A stretch of DNA of 64,000 nt from Cricetomys ansorgei (GCA_026225945.1 JAMJFZ010001089.1:6472501-6536500); one strand, 5' to 3'. Shown: positions 1-12,018, numbered from the stretch's first letter. Translations and numbers: made by a program. Notes: generated by a model from the sequence alone, not told the origin.

Positions 1-1449
1 CACCGTCAGGACTTTGGACTCAGCCCGGTGCCCATGGGTAGTGTATGGATCCGGTGAGGAAACTGGATTCAGTGTATGCATGTAGCGTCCCCTCGCCTCT
101 GGCTGTTTTAATATGGAATGTTTCCCCCCTAGTTTCTGGAGACACATTGTGGTGTGCCTGTAAACACCGGACCAGACGGAGACTAGTGTATGAAGACAGA
201 GGAGACATCCCTTGTTCTCAGCCATCTGAAGATCGCTAGTGTACATGATTTAAGGCAGATTGTGTAACCTCTGACTGCGTGTTTCTATATTTGTATACTG
301 GAAGTGTTAGTGTTCACCTCGAGTGTGTGGTGAATTAATATATAGTAAAGCGTCAAGGTGTCTGGTGTCTGGCACCCCTCCTCTATTCAGTTTTCCTTAT
401 TAAGGTCATTTTGTGAGGAACAAGAACTACAGAAATGCAAAACTCCGCATTCCAGATGTTTCTGAGAAAGATCTGGAAGATTTTTCTAGAACGAAGACAC
501 GGCCATCCCGAATGCCACCTTTGCTCAGCTTTCCATCTCACTAGGGCTCTTCCTACTTCAGGAAGCAAGAGGAGCAGAGCAACTGAGGACACCACATTGG
601 TTGGTGGGACCCACCACACCATGTGGGGTGTTCGCGGAGCATCGGATGTTTCAGTCTTAGAGAACACAGTGGCCAGCAACCCTGACAGTATGTCTCAACT
701 CTGGGGAAAAAAGGATACTTACAACTCCCAGACAACCTGAATTAAAAACAAAACAAACCAGCAATATTGGTTCTGTCCAAATGGAAGGGCACCAGAACCA
801 GCTTAAAAGACGTGCCTGTGAGGTACATCTTGGCATTTTCGGTGTCAGCCCCTGCCCTCTGTCCCAGCAGGAACAAGTGTAGGAAAGAGTGCACCAAACG
901 AATTAGATACGGCTTTGGCTTCTCTTCAGAACGACGTGGAATTACAAACTAAGGCAGAGAAGGTGGATCCTCTCCATCAGAAGCTAGGGGCTTGAACCAA
1001 ACCGAGGGGACTAGAGAAAGAGTGTATATGGTGTGAGAAATGAGTCTTAGCTCTATCGTGACCTGTTATATGGCTAAAGCAAAGACCACCTTTTCTGGTG
1101 TCCCACTGAGCTTGCATACCCCTCAGTGCATGGGATCTCCTCTGCTCTCAGGAGCTTAGCAGGGGCAGCCCTAGTTAGTGCTCAGGTGGAAGAAAGTTCT
1201 CACTGAGGGTGGTGGTGGTAGTGGTTTTATTTAAGGAGAAGAAACAGAAGCAAGGGAAGCTTGGAATGGCTAACTCGAGGACACAAAACCACTTTGTAGA
1301 GTAGATTGGGTAACTTCGAGCTATAGTTAGGAGGAAGTTGTCCCATAAGTAAGGATGAAGGAGGAGACCCAGCTTAAGGAGAGAACATGGTTTGTTTGTT
1401 TGACACAACAGCAGCTGAACTGAGGTAAAAGATGGGGCTTTTTTTTTAT

Positions 1450-1672
1450 ATATAGATTTATATTTATTATTTTTAATTATGTGTAGGTGTGTGTGCGTCT
1501 GTGTGTGGGTGTGTGCACATGAGTACGGGTGGCTCCGGAGCCCAGAGACTTGGATCCCTTGGGGCTGGAGTTACAAACAGTTATGAGCTCCTGATGTGGG
1601 TGCTGAGAACCAAACTCAGGTCCTCTGGAAGAGCAGCAAGTGCTCTTAACCACTGAGGCATCTCGTCAGTCA
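1450..1672 (-). mobile_element. B3-type SINE, reverse
   Basis: Reverse B2/B3 body: GGCTGGAGTTACAAACAG, the A/B-box side TCCTCTGGAAGAGCAGCAAG and TGCTCTTAACCACTGAG; AT-rich tail at the left end. Boundaries approximate. Confidence 0.75.
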
Positions 1673-1689
1673 CCAAAAGATAATATTTG

Positions 1690-1908
1690 TATTTTATTTT
1701 TTAAGTGTTGTACATGTGTATATGTGTGGGAGGGATATACACATGTGAGTGTGGGGTGCCTGTGGAGGCCAGAAGTGTTTAATCCTTTCTGGAGCTGAAC
1801 TTATCGGCGGTTGTAAACCACTCAGTATAGTGTGGGTGCTGGGAACTAAACCTGGGTTATCTGCCAGAGAATAAGTTCTTCTTCCTGCTCAGTTGTCTCT
1901 CCAGCCAC
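1690..1908 (-). mobile_element. B3-type SINE, reverse, diverged
   Basis: GTGCCTGTGGAGGCCAGAAG, GGTGCTGGGAACTAAACC and a terminal CTCTCCAGCC mark a B3 copy in reverse, immediately next to another. Confidence 0.7.
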
Positions 1909-2164
1909 AGAACAATATTAGTTGTATGCTCAACGTCTCTTTCAGTGTTTTCTTGAATGTTCTAGATATGGGAGCAAAAGAGCAGTAAGAATATACTGTT
2001 ATCTGTTGACCAATACTGAGTACTAGTTTCTGAGGACAATACCCCGTTTCAGTGCTTACGTGATAATGTTTAGTTCTCAAACGGACAATTCTGAGGATAA
2101 ACTACAGAGTAGAAAAGATTACCACTGATTATGAAGAGATCATTTCTTCTTCCTTTTTAAAAAT

Positions 2165-2338
2165 GATTATTTATTTAACGTATGGCTGCTCCATCCGCGT
2201 GCACACCTGCATGTCAGAAGAGGGCATTGGATCCCGTTATAGATGGTTGTGAGCCACCATGTGGTTGCTGGGAATTGAACTCAGAACCTCTGGAAGGGCA
2301 GCTAGTTCTCTTAACCGATGAGCCATCTCTCCAGCCCT
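2165..2338 (-). mobile_element. B2 SINE, reverse
   Basis: GGTTGTGAGCCACCATGTGG, TGGGAATTGAACTCAGAACC and GAGCCATCTCTCCAGCCC are diagnostic of B2 in reverse. Confidence 0.85.
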
Positions 2339-2752
2339 GAAAAGAATCATTATTTCACACATTGTTTATGTTGTTGAATTTGAAGCAGCTTACTTTTTCA
2401 CTTAAAAAAAAATTGATATACATTAAATCTCTTGCAGAGTTGTTAATATATTTGTTTGGTTGATTTGGATTTGTTGTTTTGTTTTTGAGACAGAGTCTTG
2501 TTATGTAGTCACGACTGGCATGAGAAGCGTAGACTTATTGCCTCAGCCCCCTGGGTGGGTTACCATCTCAGTACAAACGCATTTTTATAGTTGCATCTAC
2601 CTCTACAACCAAGGACAATCCTGTCAGTCCGAAAATTCTCTGTGCCGTTTCTCAGGGGCAAGCCCTCCCCTGAAAACCCTTGGGGGCCTTCACCTGTTCC
2701 CCACCACAAGAGTTTTACCTTTTCCAGATGTTGTAAAAAGAGAAATCAAAAA

Positions 2753-2870
2753 AGTCAGGTGCGGTGGTATGCACCTGTGATCCCATTGCATGGAAGACAG
2801 AAATAGGAAGGTTGTAAATTCCTTCAAGGCCGACTCCATGGTGAGACATTGTCTCAAGGAAAGAAAACAA
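2753..2870 (+). mobile_element. Degraded B1 SINE
   Basis: Weak B1 pattern: GTGCGGTGGTATGCACCTGT, TTCAAGGCCGACTCCATGGT, GACATTGTCTCAAGGAAAG. Confidence 0.5.
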
Positions 2871-3104
2871 ACAACCGTGGACAAGGTAGCCATCAGGGTC
2901 TGGAAAGACAGCTTCTTATTCTACACTTTTCTTTCGAACATAAAGTTCCCTCTGGATATTTGTTTTGAGTATGATCTCCAGCAGCCTTTCTGGAGGTTTT
3001 AGTATCTGTTAAGTATTTGGTTTCTGGGGGGGCCTCTTCCCCTATATGTCTTCTCCATAAATGATGGAACAGTTTATTGGTATCTCATTTTAAAAAGTAA
3101 GGGC

Positions 3105-3165
3105 TGCGGATGTAGCTCAGTGGTAGGATGCTTGCAGGCTGTGGAAGACCTTGGTTTTGATTGTT
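3105..3165 (+). mobile_element. ID-type SINE fragment (tRNA-derived)
   Basis: GGGCTGCGGATGTAGCTCAG then TGGTAGGATGCTTGC resembles the 5' part of rodent ID elements. It is not a functional tRNA gene: the B box and acceptor pairing are absent. Confidence 0.6.
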
Positions 3166-4069
3166 TGTAATAAGCTCAAACAGTTTGTCTAACTGTTAAA
3201 GTTGGTGTGCTTTTGTTGGCTTCCTTTTTTAGTGTTGGTGCTTCACAATAAAATAGGGAACCCATGAACTTCATGGAAAGAATAACGAAAACTGTGCCCC
3301 ACATTGATCCTCTTAGGATCACGTTCATAGCCCAGTTAGACACTTAGAGACCTGCGTATGGCCATACAAAGCAGTTTATTTTCCCACGGGTTACATACCA
3401 ACATCAGGGCTGTCCTTTATACATCAAATAGGTGGCGCCTAGAGGATCCTTCTTATTTAGAATCTGAATACTGGATTGGCTGCCAAATCTCGAGAGGAAG
3501 CAAGGGGCTTCTGGGAAAGCGAGTTCTTGACAGTAAGCAGAGAGGCAAGGTCAGTGCCCCACCCCCGCCGCCACTAGGGGGCGCTAGTCCTCTCAAGCCC
3601 AGGCATATTGTCGTTTTTTAACCTCACCGCCCTCAACACATCATAGATCCTTTCATCCAATCAGGTCACTCAGAAGAACTCCAGTATGGTATGACAGCTC
3701 TCCAGAATGAATTCTTATCAAAACTTATAAGTGGCTCGTGAGTTTTGTTTTTGTTGTTGTTTTCCTGTAAGTTTCTTCAAGTTGCTCTTGAGCTGATGAT
3801 GACTCAGAGACCCTAAAGGACTGGAGTAACTGCAGCTCAAACGAAACTCCCGCCATTGTTAAGTATGATGCGAGTGCTTATGAGGCCGTGGGCAGTGGAG
3901 AGGTGAGCAAGAGCAAGGACCAGGTGAACAGCATTTCTGTGAATGCCCGCAGTTTATAGACCTATGGAAGTATCAGATCCCTGACCTCCCTGCAACTCCT
4001 TACTGGAGCATGATGTATGGAAACTGTACACACCAGAATTGAACAGACCACTGAATTTTCTGTTTCTGT

Positions 4070-4265
4070 TTAAGGCTGTGTCTCATAGCTGGGGCTGGCT
4101 CTGTAGCCAAGATGGTCTTGAACTACAGGTTTCCTACCACTGCCTCAGGGGTGCTGGGATGGGATTACTTCTGGACTAGGGTTATGGGTGTGCGCTGCCC
4201 AGTTTGACCCAATGCTGGGGACTGAACCTAGGGCTTTATGCATGGGAAGCTACATCCCCGACCTC
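4070..4265 (-). mobile_element. B4-type (B1+ID composite) SINE, reverse
   Basis: Reverse B1-like part (GTAGCCAAGATGGTCTTGAA) followed by an ID-like part (ATGCTGGGGACTGAACCTAG, GCTACATCCCCGACC). Confidence 0.65.
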
Positions 4266-4337
4266 AGATCACTGGGGTTTCAGACTGCTTCCTATCTGTT
4301 TAGTCCACATGAGAAAGCAAATTCTTTTTTTTTTTAA

Positions 4338-4502
4338 AAAGTAATTTATTTAATCTTATTTTATGTGCATCGGTGTGAGGGTGTCACATCCCCTGGAACT
4401 GGAGTTGTAGACAGTTGTGAGCTGCCATGTAGGTACTGGAAATTGAACCTGGGTCCTCTGGAAGAGCAGACAGTGCTCTTAACTGCCATCTCCCCAGCCC
4501 CT
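4338..4502 (-). mobile_element. B2 SINE, reverse
   Basis: CCTGGAACTGGAGTTGTAG, GTTGTGAGCTGCCATGTAGG and TCCTCTGGAAGAGCAGACAG, ending CCATCTCCCCAGCCCC. Confidence 0.85.
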
Positions 4503-4631
4503 GAGAAAGCAAATTCTTAGTACTTCTGGCATCCTTGAGGGTTTCCTTCCAGTCACTTCGTACTGTAATGACTACTCTGACCTCAAACATTAGATCACTG
4601 GTGTGTGGTTTTGTGGTGCTGTATAACTTCT

Positions 4632-4820
4632 TTTTAAATTTACTTTTTTATGCATATCTGTGCATGTCTGTGTGGGGGTGTATATGTCTGTCTCCTCTGC
4701 CTCAAATTTGTGCAGTGCTTCAGAGGCTAGAGGAGGGTGTGTCCTCCTCACATGACACAATAGCAGTGCTGGGAACTGAACCCAGAGCTCTCAGCTGCTG
4801 AGCCAGCTCTCCAGACCCCT
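4632..4820 (-). mobile_element. B3-type SINE, reverse
   Basis: GTGCTGGGAACTGAACCCAG and GCTGAGCCAGCTCTCCAGAC at the right end, AT-rich tail at the left. Confidence 0.7.
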
Positions 4821-5649
4821 TGCTGTATAACTTCTAATTGAAGCCTAGTGCTCTTCATCCAAATGTTCTGACTAAATGGATGTTTGGGGGTGGGGGAGCT
4901 ACAGGCCTAGATTTCTTCATTGCTTCATGCTTCCTGGGACTGGACATAAGGAAGAACTACTTATCTCAGACTTTTCTCTCATGTTTCTTCTCTTTTTAAG
5001 TTGGCTTTACCAGACACTACAAATAGAACTGTACTGCTGTTTTGCAGAAAAGGCTAGGCTCGTGAGAGACAGAGACTTGGTTCCCAGAATGAACAACCTA
5101 TATATATCCCAGTTTGTGCAACAACAAATAGAGTTCACCACTGACCTTCAACAACTTTTGACCAGGATTGGACTGTAAACCGGGGTTAAAATTAGACCAC
5201 CATCTTGCATGGATGAGAGTTTTTATTCGACTGTTTGTACGTGGATGGGGGTGAGTGGGTTACAAGTTGCAGATGAATTCTTAAGTTGCAGCCAACCGAG
5301 CATAGCCTGGTGCCTTGTTTCACAAGTGAGGAAGGCACTGTATGAAGAGCAAAAAATGAAAATCTGAAAATCTGACTAGCAGGGTCACGAAAGGCTTTAC
5401 CCTCAGGCAGTAAAGCAAACAGCAGCAGCCGGGCTGTCCTGCTGACTTCAGGAAAGGACGGCCCTGTGGAATGAGGTAATTCAACATTGCACTTTTAATT
5501 GACAGTCACGTAAAACGTAGGAAACACCACACAAACCAGAAAACACCCAATCCAAGCTATATATAAACATTCATGCTGTTTCCAAGTACAGAGACTGCAG
5601 GAAAATCTTAACCAGCAGAGTCTCTCAGGTTTTTAGAACCCAGTCAGAT

Positions 5650-5750
5650 TTATGTTCTAAGGAAATAATAGGTTTTGTTTTGTTTTTTTGTTTTTTTTGT
5701 TTGTTTGGTTTTTGGTTTTGGGTTTTTTTTTTTTTTTTTTTTTTTTTTGG
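5650..5750. repeat. T-rich tract with poly-T
   Basis: Repeated TTTTGTTTTG-type sequence ending in a run of more than 25 T at about 5722-5748. Likely an old reverse poly-A tail or simple repeat. Confidence 0.7.
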
Positions 5751-5848
5751 CTCCTAAGCCCAGCAAAAGTGCAAATATATATAAGAGACGCCTGAACTCT
5801 GAGTTAAAGAAACCCAACATGCATTTCTCAAATTAAAGAAGACTTGCC

Positions 5849-5985
5849 AGCTGTGTGTGGTGGCACATGCCTTTAATTCCAGCTCTAGAGAGGCAGAAGC
5901 CGGTGGATCTCTGTGAGTTCAATGCCAGTCTGGTCTACAGAGTGAGTTCCAGGTTAGTCAAGTCCACAGAGTGGACGGAGATCCA
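5849..5985 (+). mobile_element. B1 SINE
   Basis: GTGTGGTGGCACATGCCTTT, GGCAGAAGCCGGTGGATCTC and GTCTGGTCTACAGAGTGAGT; the 3' end is diverged. Confidence 0.8.
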
Positions 5986-6287
5986 AACGTGATTATCAAA
6001 AGGTTATTTGCCATCCATGTTCAGTATAGACTAATTAGCTAGTTAAGTCATGTAGTTGGACTTGGGAGTCTAAGAGATGTGCTTAGCATATAAAAGGTCC
6101 TGGGTTTAATATGTAATATAAAACAAACAAACAAAAAAAACAAAAAAAACCCTTATGTTCTGATTTTAAAGTGACAAAGAGGTATTTATTTGTGCAAAAA
6201 TACATGACTTATGAAATAACATTCTCTCGTGTGCACTTGCTGTGTAATTCACATTCACTCTCCATTGCCATAAAAGAAAATGTTAAC

Positions 6288-6480
6288 GATGGGCTAGTAG
6301 GTGGCTCAGTGGGTAAAGGCATTTTGTGCCAGGCCTGACGACTGGAGTTTGTTCTCTGCAGCCCGTGTGGTAGAAGGAGAGAGCAGAGTTCTGCAAGTCT
6401 GACATCCGCGTGGGGACGGTGGTATTCAATAAACCGTATAGGCACACTCAAGCATGCACAAATAAACAAACAAACAAAAT
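6288..6480 (+). mobile_element. B3-type SINE
   Basis: GGGCTAGTAGGTGGCTCAGT, GGTAAAGGCATTTTGTGCCA and GCCTGACGACTGGAGTTTG, with an (AAAC)n tail. Confidence 0.7.
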
Positions 6481-6782
6481 GCAAGGGAGAGTGAGAACTT
6501 TAAATAATAGTCACAGTTTCCACCCAAACTCTGGAAAGTATAGCAACCTATACAGGGCCATAGGGGAGGGCCTAACTGAAAGTAAATCCTGAATCGCTAT
6601 CCTGTAGCTCAGCATTCTTTTCTCTATGCTTCTTGGGTGTTTGGTCGTGGAGTCATCAGAGTTGTGCCAAAAGTAAAAGAGCTGGCCTCAGGACAGAGAG
6701 GCCTCCTACCACCGGAAGTGGGTGAGTGGGCCAAAGCTGAATGCTGTAGTGTGTGTTGTCCCGGAGTTCGTGTGTTACAAAT

Positions 6783-6893
6783 ATGTTTTATATATATAAT
6801 ATATGTATATGTGTGTGTGTATGTATATATATACATGTATATATATACATACACACACACATATATACATACACACACATACATATATATATC
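6783..6893. repeat. Compound (TA)n/(TG)n/(CA)n microsatellite
   Basis: About 110 bp of nearly unbroken alternating purine-pyrimidine: TA, then TG, then TATACATGTATATA, then CA repeats. The order makes it largely self-complementary. Confidence 0.9.
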
Positions 6894-6946
6894 TCCCTGG
6901 TTCAACAGTGTTGAGAGGTGCGACCTCTAAGGTGACTAGGTCATAT

Positions 6947-7372
6947 GGGCTTGCACACTTAGGCCGATGCACGCATGCCTTCCCTGCAGGGGAGCACACT
7001 TAGGTCCATGCAGTCATGCCTTCCCTGCAGGGGAGCACACTTAGGTCCATGCATGCGTGCCTTCCCTGCAGGGGTGCACACTAAGGTCCATGCATGCGTG
7101 CCTTCCCTGCAGGGGAGCACACTTAGGTCCATGCATGCGTGCCTTCCCTGCAGGGGTGCACACTAAGGTCCATGCATGCGTGCCTTCCCTGCAGGGGTGC
7201 ACACTAAGGTCCATGCATGCGTGCCTTCCCTGCAGGGTGCACACTAAGGTCCATGCATGCGTGCCTTCCCTGCAGGGGTGCACACTTAGGTCCATGCAGT
7301 CATGCCTTCCCTGCAGGGGTGCACACTAAGGTCCATGCATGCGTGCCTTCCCTGCAGGGGTGCACACTAGTT
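6947..7372. repeat. 41-bp minisatellite, about ten copies
   Basis: CCCTGCAGGG recurs at 6982, 7023, 7064, 7105, 7146, 7187, 7228, 7268, 7309 and 7350, a period of 41 bp with one 40-bp step (7228 to 7268, one G missing). Units carry either GAGCACACTTAGG or GTGCACACTAAGG, and either GCAGTCATGCC or GCATGCGTGCC. The first unit (from about 6947) is degraded. Confidence 0.95.
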
Positions 7373-7739
7373 CCTTGTAAAAGGATGCATTTGTTTTCGT
7401 TTCCCACGCTCTCTTGGCCTTGTACCTTCCGTGAGGACGCTACAGCAGGAAGGCCCTTGCTAGATGCTAGCACCTTTATGTGGGATCGCTTTGCATTCAG
7501 AAACTTGAGAAGTAAGTTTCTATTTTGTTCACCCGATCTGTGGAACTTGTCATAGCGGCTGAAGACTAAGAGAGGAAACAATGACTTCCTGAAGAGGCTG
7601 TTGATCTTCCAAGAACGAAACTTGGACCCAGAGTTCCCCAAGAAGCTTCCTACATCTAATTTTGAGTTTGGATCATATTTGTGACAATAATAATTTTCTT
7701 CTCTACCTCAGCGTTTTTATTGATTCTCGCTGTTGCATA

Positions 7740-9500
7740 TCTTACCTGTTGTCTTGTTCAAAATTGTTTTTTATTATTTAAGCAATTTTTAATTTTAAAT
7801 ATATGTTGATATTCTTCCCCTCTCCCAAGTCTTCACGGATCCTCTCCCTTCCCTAAAAGTTTTTTCTCATATAAGAAACAAAAACCCAATACAACAACAC
7901 TCTTCAAAACCAAGAAAACAAAATAAAACACCACCCTAAAACAAAACATGAAAACCATCAAACTGTAACCAAATGAAAGCACCCAAAAACCTGTGAAGTC
8001 CATTGTATGTTTGTCAACTACTCCTAAGCACGGGTCCTGCCATGGAATAGTTGATATACCCAGTGTCATTCCACTGGAGAAAACTGATTTTCCATCTCCC
8101 AGAAGTAAAAATGACAGTTCAGCTGCTAACCTTTACCCTAGCGCTGCGGTTCTCAACCTGTGGCTTTTGACCTCTTTCACAGGGGTCACCTAAGACCATC
8201 TGCATATCAGATATTTACACTACAAATCATAACAGTAGCAAAATCACAGTTACGAAGTAGCAACAAAAATAACGTTATGGTCGGGGCCGCCACAACATGA
8301 GGAAGTGTATTAAAGGGTTGAAGCATTAGGGAGGCTGAGGACCACTGGCCTAATGGCTAAGTTTCCATTCATTCATTTTTTTAGAAATATAGTAAGATAA
8401 AACAAACTATCGCATCGAAGTTGGGCAAGATAGACCAACAGAAGGAAAAGAGCCCAACAGAAGGCACAACAGTGACTTAGTTCAACTCACTCCGGAATCC
8501 CATAAGAACGAACTGGAAGCTATAATTTATATGCAGAGGACCTGAAGTAGACCAGCGCAGGCTCTGTGCATGCTGTCTCAAGTCTCCGTGAGTTCATACG
8601 ACCTTTCTCTTGCTGATCTAGAAGGCCTTGTTTTCTTGGTGTCCTCCATCCCCTCTGGCTCTTACAGTCTTCTGAGGCATTCCCTGAGTTCTGAAGGGAG
8701 GGGTTTGAAGGAAGGCTGAGCATTCCAGTGCTCCCTGCATAATTGATGTCTGCCTGCGAGTCTCTATATTTGTACCATTCTCTGATGGGCGAGCAAGGCA
8801 CTGATCTATGAATATAGCAAAATATTATTAGTCATTTTATCATTACATTTTTTTCCTTTCTTTCTTCTTCTTCTTTTTTTTTTTTTAAGACCAGCATTAT
8901 TTAGTTTTACCTTAGGTTCTTGACTAACTAGTCTCAGGTTCTTGGTCACCAAAGCTGTGTTGGGTAGGGGTTCTATTTCATGGAGTAGGCTTTAAATGAA
9001 ATCAGTTATTGATTGGTTATTCCAACAAGCTTTGTGCCACCATTGCACTAGGGTATCTTGAAGGTAGTAAGTATACCACTGTAGATCAAAGGGTTTGCGG
9101 CTGGCTTGGTGTTTACATTTCTCTTTTGGCAGCATGCAGAGTACCTTCCTGTTTCAAAGATACTAGAACACAGGGGTGAAAGTTCTATGTAAGCACCAGC
9201 TCTACCTCTCTGTGTTCAAGAGTTGTGTAGGAGTTGTCTTCAGCAATGGAGCCTTCCTGTCAGTTTGTAGAGAGCAATCTACAGTCTTGGCAACAGCCTG
9301 GGTTGTTTGGGAGTGCCCCTGGGACTCCTTTGACCAATTAGATTTAACCCAGTCACAGCAGTACTAAGCTTCATTTAGTGACAAGAGATGTCCAGCTGGG
9401 GCTCTGTCTCCCTATTCTTTGGTGATTTCCTTTAGATCGCCCTCACTTATGTACATATTTTAGGAAGCTTCTACTCTGCTAGTGCTCAAATGGCCCTTAA
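7740..9500. mobile_element. LINE-1 non-coding remnant, interrupted
   Basis: Sequence I recognise as rodent L1 non-coding region: TTGATATACCCAGTGTCATT, AGAAAACTGATTTTCCATCT, AGAGCCCAACAGAAGGCAC, TTGTGCCACCATTGCACTAG, GTAGATCAAAGGGTTTGCGG. Split by the hAT-type insertion at 8144-8347. No ORF1 or ORF2 coding sequence seen. Orientation not assigned. Confidence 0.65.
8144..8347. mobile_element. Non-autonomous hAT-type DNA transposon (URR1-like MITE)
   Basis: A 204-bp element with imperfect terminal inverted repeats: left CTGCGGTTCTCAACCTG, right AGGCTGAGGACCACTG. Internal AACAGTAGCAAAATCACAG and CACAACATGAGGAAGTGT match a family I know from rodents. Flanking 8-mers CCCTAGCG and GCCTAATG agree at 5 of 8 positions, consistent with a worn 8-bp target duplication. 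Confidence 0.75.
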
Positions 9501-10159
9501 TTTTAGCTGTCTCTTAAGCTGGGCGATGGTGGCAGGTATCTTAAATCCAGTACCTCCGTTACATTGTGAGAAATCTCTTTCAACATTTGATACTTAAATT
9601 CCTTGTGGGTGTAATAAGTGCGTGAAAGAGGATGTATCTGAGCTTGAATTAAGCAACTGTTGGAGTATGAGGAGGAACCCCTGAGAAGATAGTGAGGAGA
9701 CATGAAGTTCATATAAAGAGTGCCATTTCAAAGAATCCTATTTATCTAACAGTTATTTGATCAGTAAGGCCGTGGCCCAAGAAAATCATTCCAAGTTGCT
9801 CCGCAAACTTTACCTCAAATCTTTTATTGACAGAAGCCCACGAAGAGCAAATGAGAGAAGTGGATTTTTTTGGTGAAAATGTTTTCTCTGATAACATTGA
9901 CAATCTTCTTTTTGCCATAGCCTGGAAATCATGAGAAAAAGGAGCCTTCGTTAGGTTTCTTGAGAGTTGAAGATAAACTCACACCCACAGGCCCTGTGAC
10001 TATCCTCTAAGACCCCAGGCTGAGAAGCACAATAATGATCATAATTGGAGCAACAGCAACAGCAACAGAATTGAAGCCTGGATATTTTCAGAATAGCAGT
10101 TATTTCCCATCATAATATTCAGAAGTCACTTTAGCAATTCTTATTATTTATATGGTTTG

Positions 10160-10385
10160 CTTGTTTGTTTATTTAAGGCGCCATCTCATATATCCCAGGC
10201 TGGCTCCCGATTCAGTGTATGGTCAGAGGATGGCCCTGAACTTCTGATCCTCCTGCCTCCAACTGTTCTGAGTGGCAGGATTACCAGCATTCAGGTTCTG
10301 GCCACCAAACCCAGTTTATTCAATGCAGAGGACCAAACCCAGGGCTTTGTGCGTGCTAGGTAAGCACAAACCTCAAACCCCCATC
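10160..10385 (-). mobile_element. B4-type SINE, reverse
   Basis: A B1-like part in reverse (CTTCTGATCCTCCTGCCTCC) followed by an ID-like part in reverse (ACCAAACCCAGGGCTTTGTG). Confidence 0.65.
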
Positions 10386-10609
10386 TTAGCACTTTTTGAC
10401 TAGAATTTTTTGTAAAGGATACTAGATATCAGTATAAACAAATGTCATGTGCGTAGGAAGCCTAAGTACCGTTCTATGAAACTTATATGTTATGTGACTG
10501 TGAGAGAGGCAGGTGATGGAATTTTTTCCCCTTGTGAGTTGCATGCAGTCTAAACTAAAAAGCTACTGAAAATTACTCATTTCATTGATGAGGAAAGTCT
10601 CAGATATTA

Positions 10610-10790
10610 AAAATGCCCAGTGATACTGAGCAGAGGACCTGGGTTTGATTCCCAGCACCCACGAGGTAACTCTATAACTCCGGTCCCAGGGGATCCAATG
10701 CCCTCTTCTGGTTCCTAAGGCACCGGCACACACATACATGTAGACACACATGCAGGCAAAATACACATTAAATAAAAATTAAAAACAAAT
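10610..10790 (+). mobile_element. B2/B3-type SINE, 5' truncated
   Basis: AGAGGACCTGGGTTTGATTC, CCAGGGGATCCAATGCCCTC and an A-rich tail with AATAAA. Confidence 0.75.
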
Positions 10791-10852
10791 ACGTATGTCT
10801 GCAATGGAGACAAGTTAATTAAATTGAACAGAAGGTATAAGAGTAGCAGATT

Positions 10853-11048
10853 GGGGGCTGGAAAGATGGCTCAGCAGTTAAGAGCAACGGCTGCTCTTCC
10901 AGAGGACCCGGGTTCAATTCCCAACATCCACATGGCAGCCCACAACTGTCTGTAACTCCAGTTCCAAGGATATGGCACTCTCAGGCAGGCCTGCAGGCAG
11001 GCAGGCAAAACACCAATGCTCTTAAAAATAAATTAAAAAAAAAAAAAG
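10853..11048 (+). mobile_element. B2 SINE
   Basis: GGCTGGAAAGATGGCTCAGC, GTTAAGAGCAACGGCTGCTC and TTCCAGAGGACCCGGGTTC; ends in AATAAATTAAAAAA. The A and B boxes are well kept. Confidence 0.9.
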
Positions 11049-11213
11049 AATCTGTTGGAGAAGACTAATCTTCCTTTGCAATTGGTTGTCAATAATTGCA
11101 GTGGCAGATAGCTTTAAAAAAAAAAAGTTGACTGCTGGAGCATATTTGAGTGAGATAGGATAGAAATAACAGGATTAAGCCTAAAACTGGATAAAGGAAG
11201 GCGCTCAGAAGCG

Positions 11214-11215
<2 letters not shown>

Positions 11216-11262
<47 letters not shown>
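11216..11262. repeat. (GT)n microsatellite
   Basis: About 23 GT units followed by GCGTGCACGTGCGC. Confidence 0.95.
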
Positions 11263-11266
<4 letters not shown>

Positions 11267-12018
11267 CACGTGCGCTAGCTTGGCCTCTTCACAGTGCCTC
11301 TCATCTTTTCTCACATCTTGGCCTCTTCACTGTGCCTCTCATCTTTTCTCATGCTTGGTCATGCAGAGGACTCTGCATGGTGCTGCTCCTGTTTCAGGAA
11401 TTCTAGGTGGAGCCCAAGATTCTGCCTTTCTAATGAGTTTCCTGGTAACGCCAATATTCCAGTCCAAGTGGAATTCCAGAACCACAGTGGAACAGCTAGC
11501 TATACGCCAGGAGATACCCTATTTCTTCCAGACTTCTGTATGCCCCTGGAGTCTAAGAGAGGGGGGTTGGAGGGAGACAAAGTAGAATTGCTCCCCTTTC
11601 TGTTAATAAGTGTCGTATTTTATACACAAATATGAACCACGGGTAACATTTAAATAGACATGTTTGAGGCTTGTCATCAGACAGGAAGTGTGGGAGTTTG
11701 GAATTCCCTTAACCAGAGACTATTGGGTGTGTGTATCTATTCAAAAGGTGAGGAGTTGTTAATTGTAAATGTGCTGATCCTATCACTGGGATACTGGAAT
11801 GTGTTTCTTGATTTGTGCAATCAGTACTGGTGAGCAGGAAAGAGAAAAATGTCTTCCCAGAATTGTACTTGCTTAACAGTTAGGAACATTGTCAGGGGCA
11901 TGATTTATTCAGTCCTCCGGTGTAGTTGTTTAACCTAAACAGACTCATAAACATCGCACACACCCAGATCAGCTTGACAGTAAAATAAATTAATTTCCCT
12001 CCCGGCTTTACTCCGCCT

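Noticed and set aside
3105..3165. tRNA gene (TAGCTCAGTGGT A-box)
   Set aside because: Belongs to an ID-type SINE; no B box in place and no cloverleaf.
6947..7372. CRISPR-like array (regular 41-bp repeat)
   Set aside because: There are no unique spacers; the whole unit is repeated, and the host is a mammal.
6975..7641. Several overlapping frames encoding repeats such as CLPCRGAHLGPC
   Set aside because: They arise from the 41-bp minisatellite in all phases; the period is not a multiple of three, so no protein repeat is being selected.
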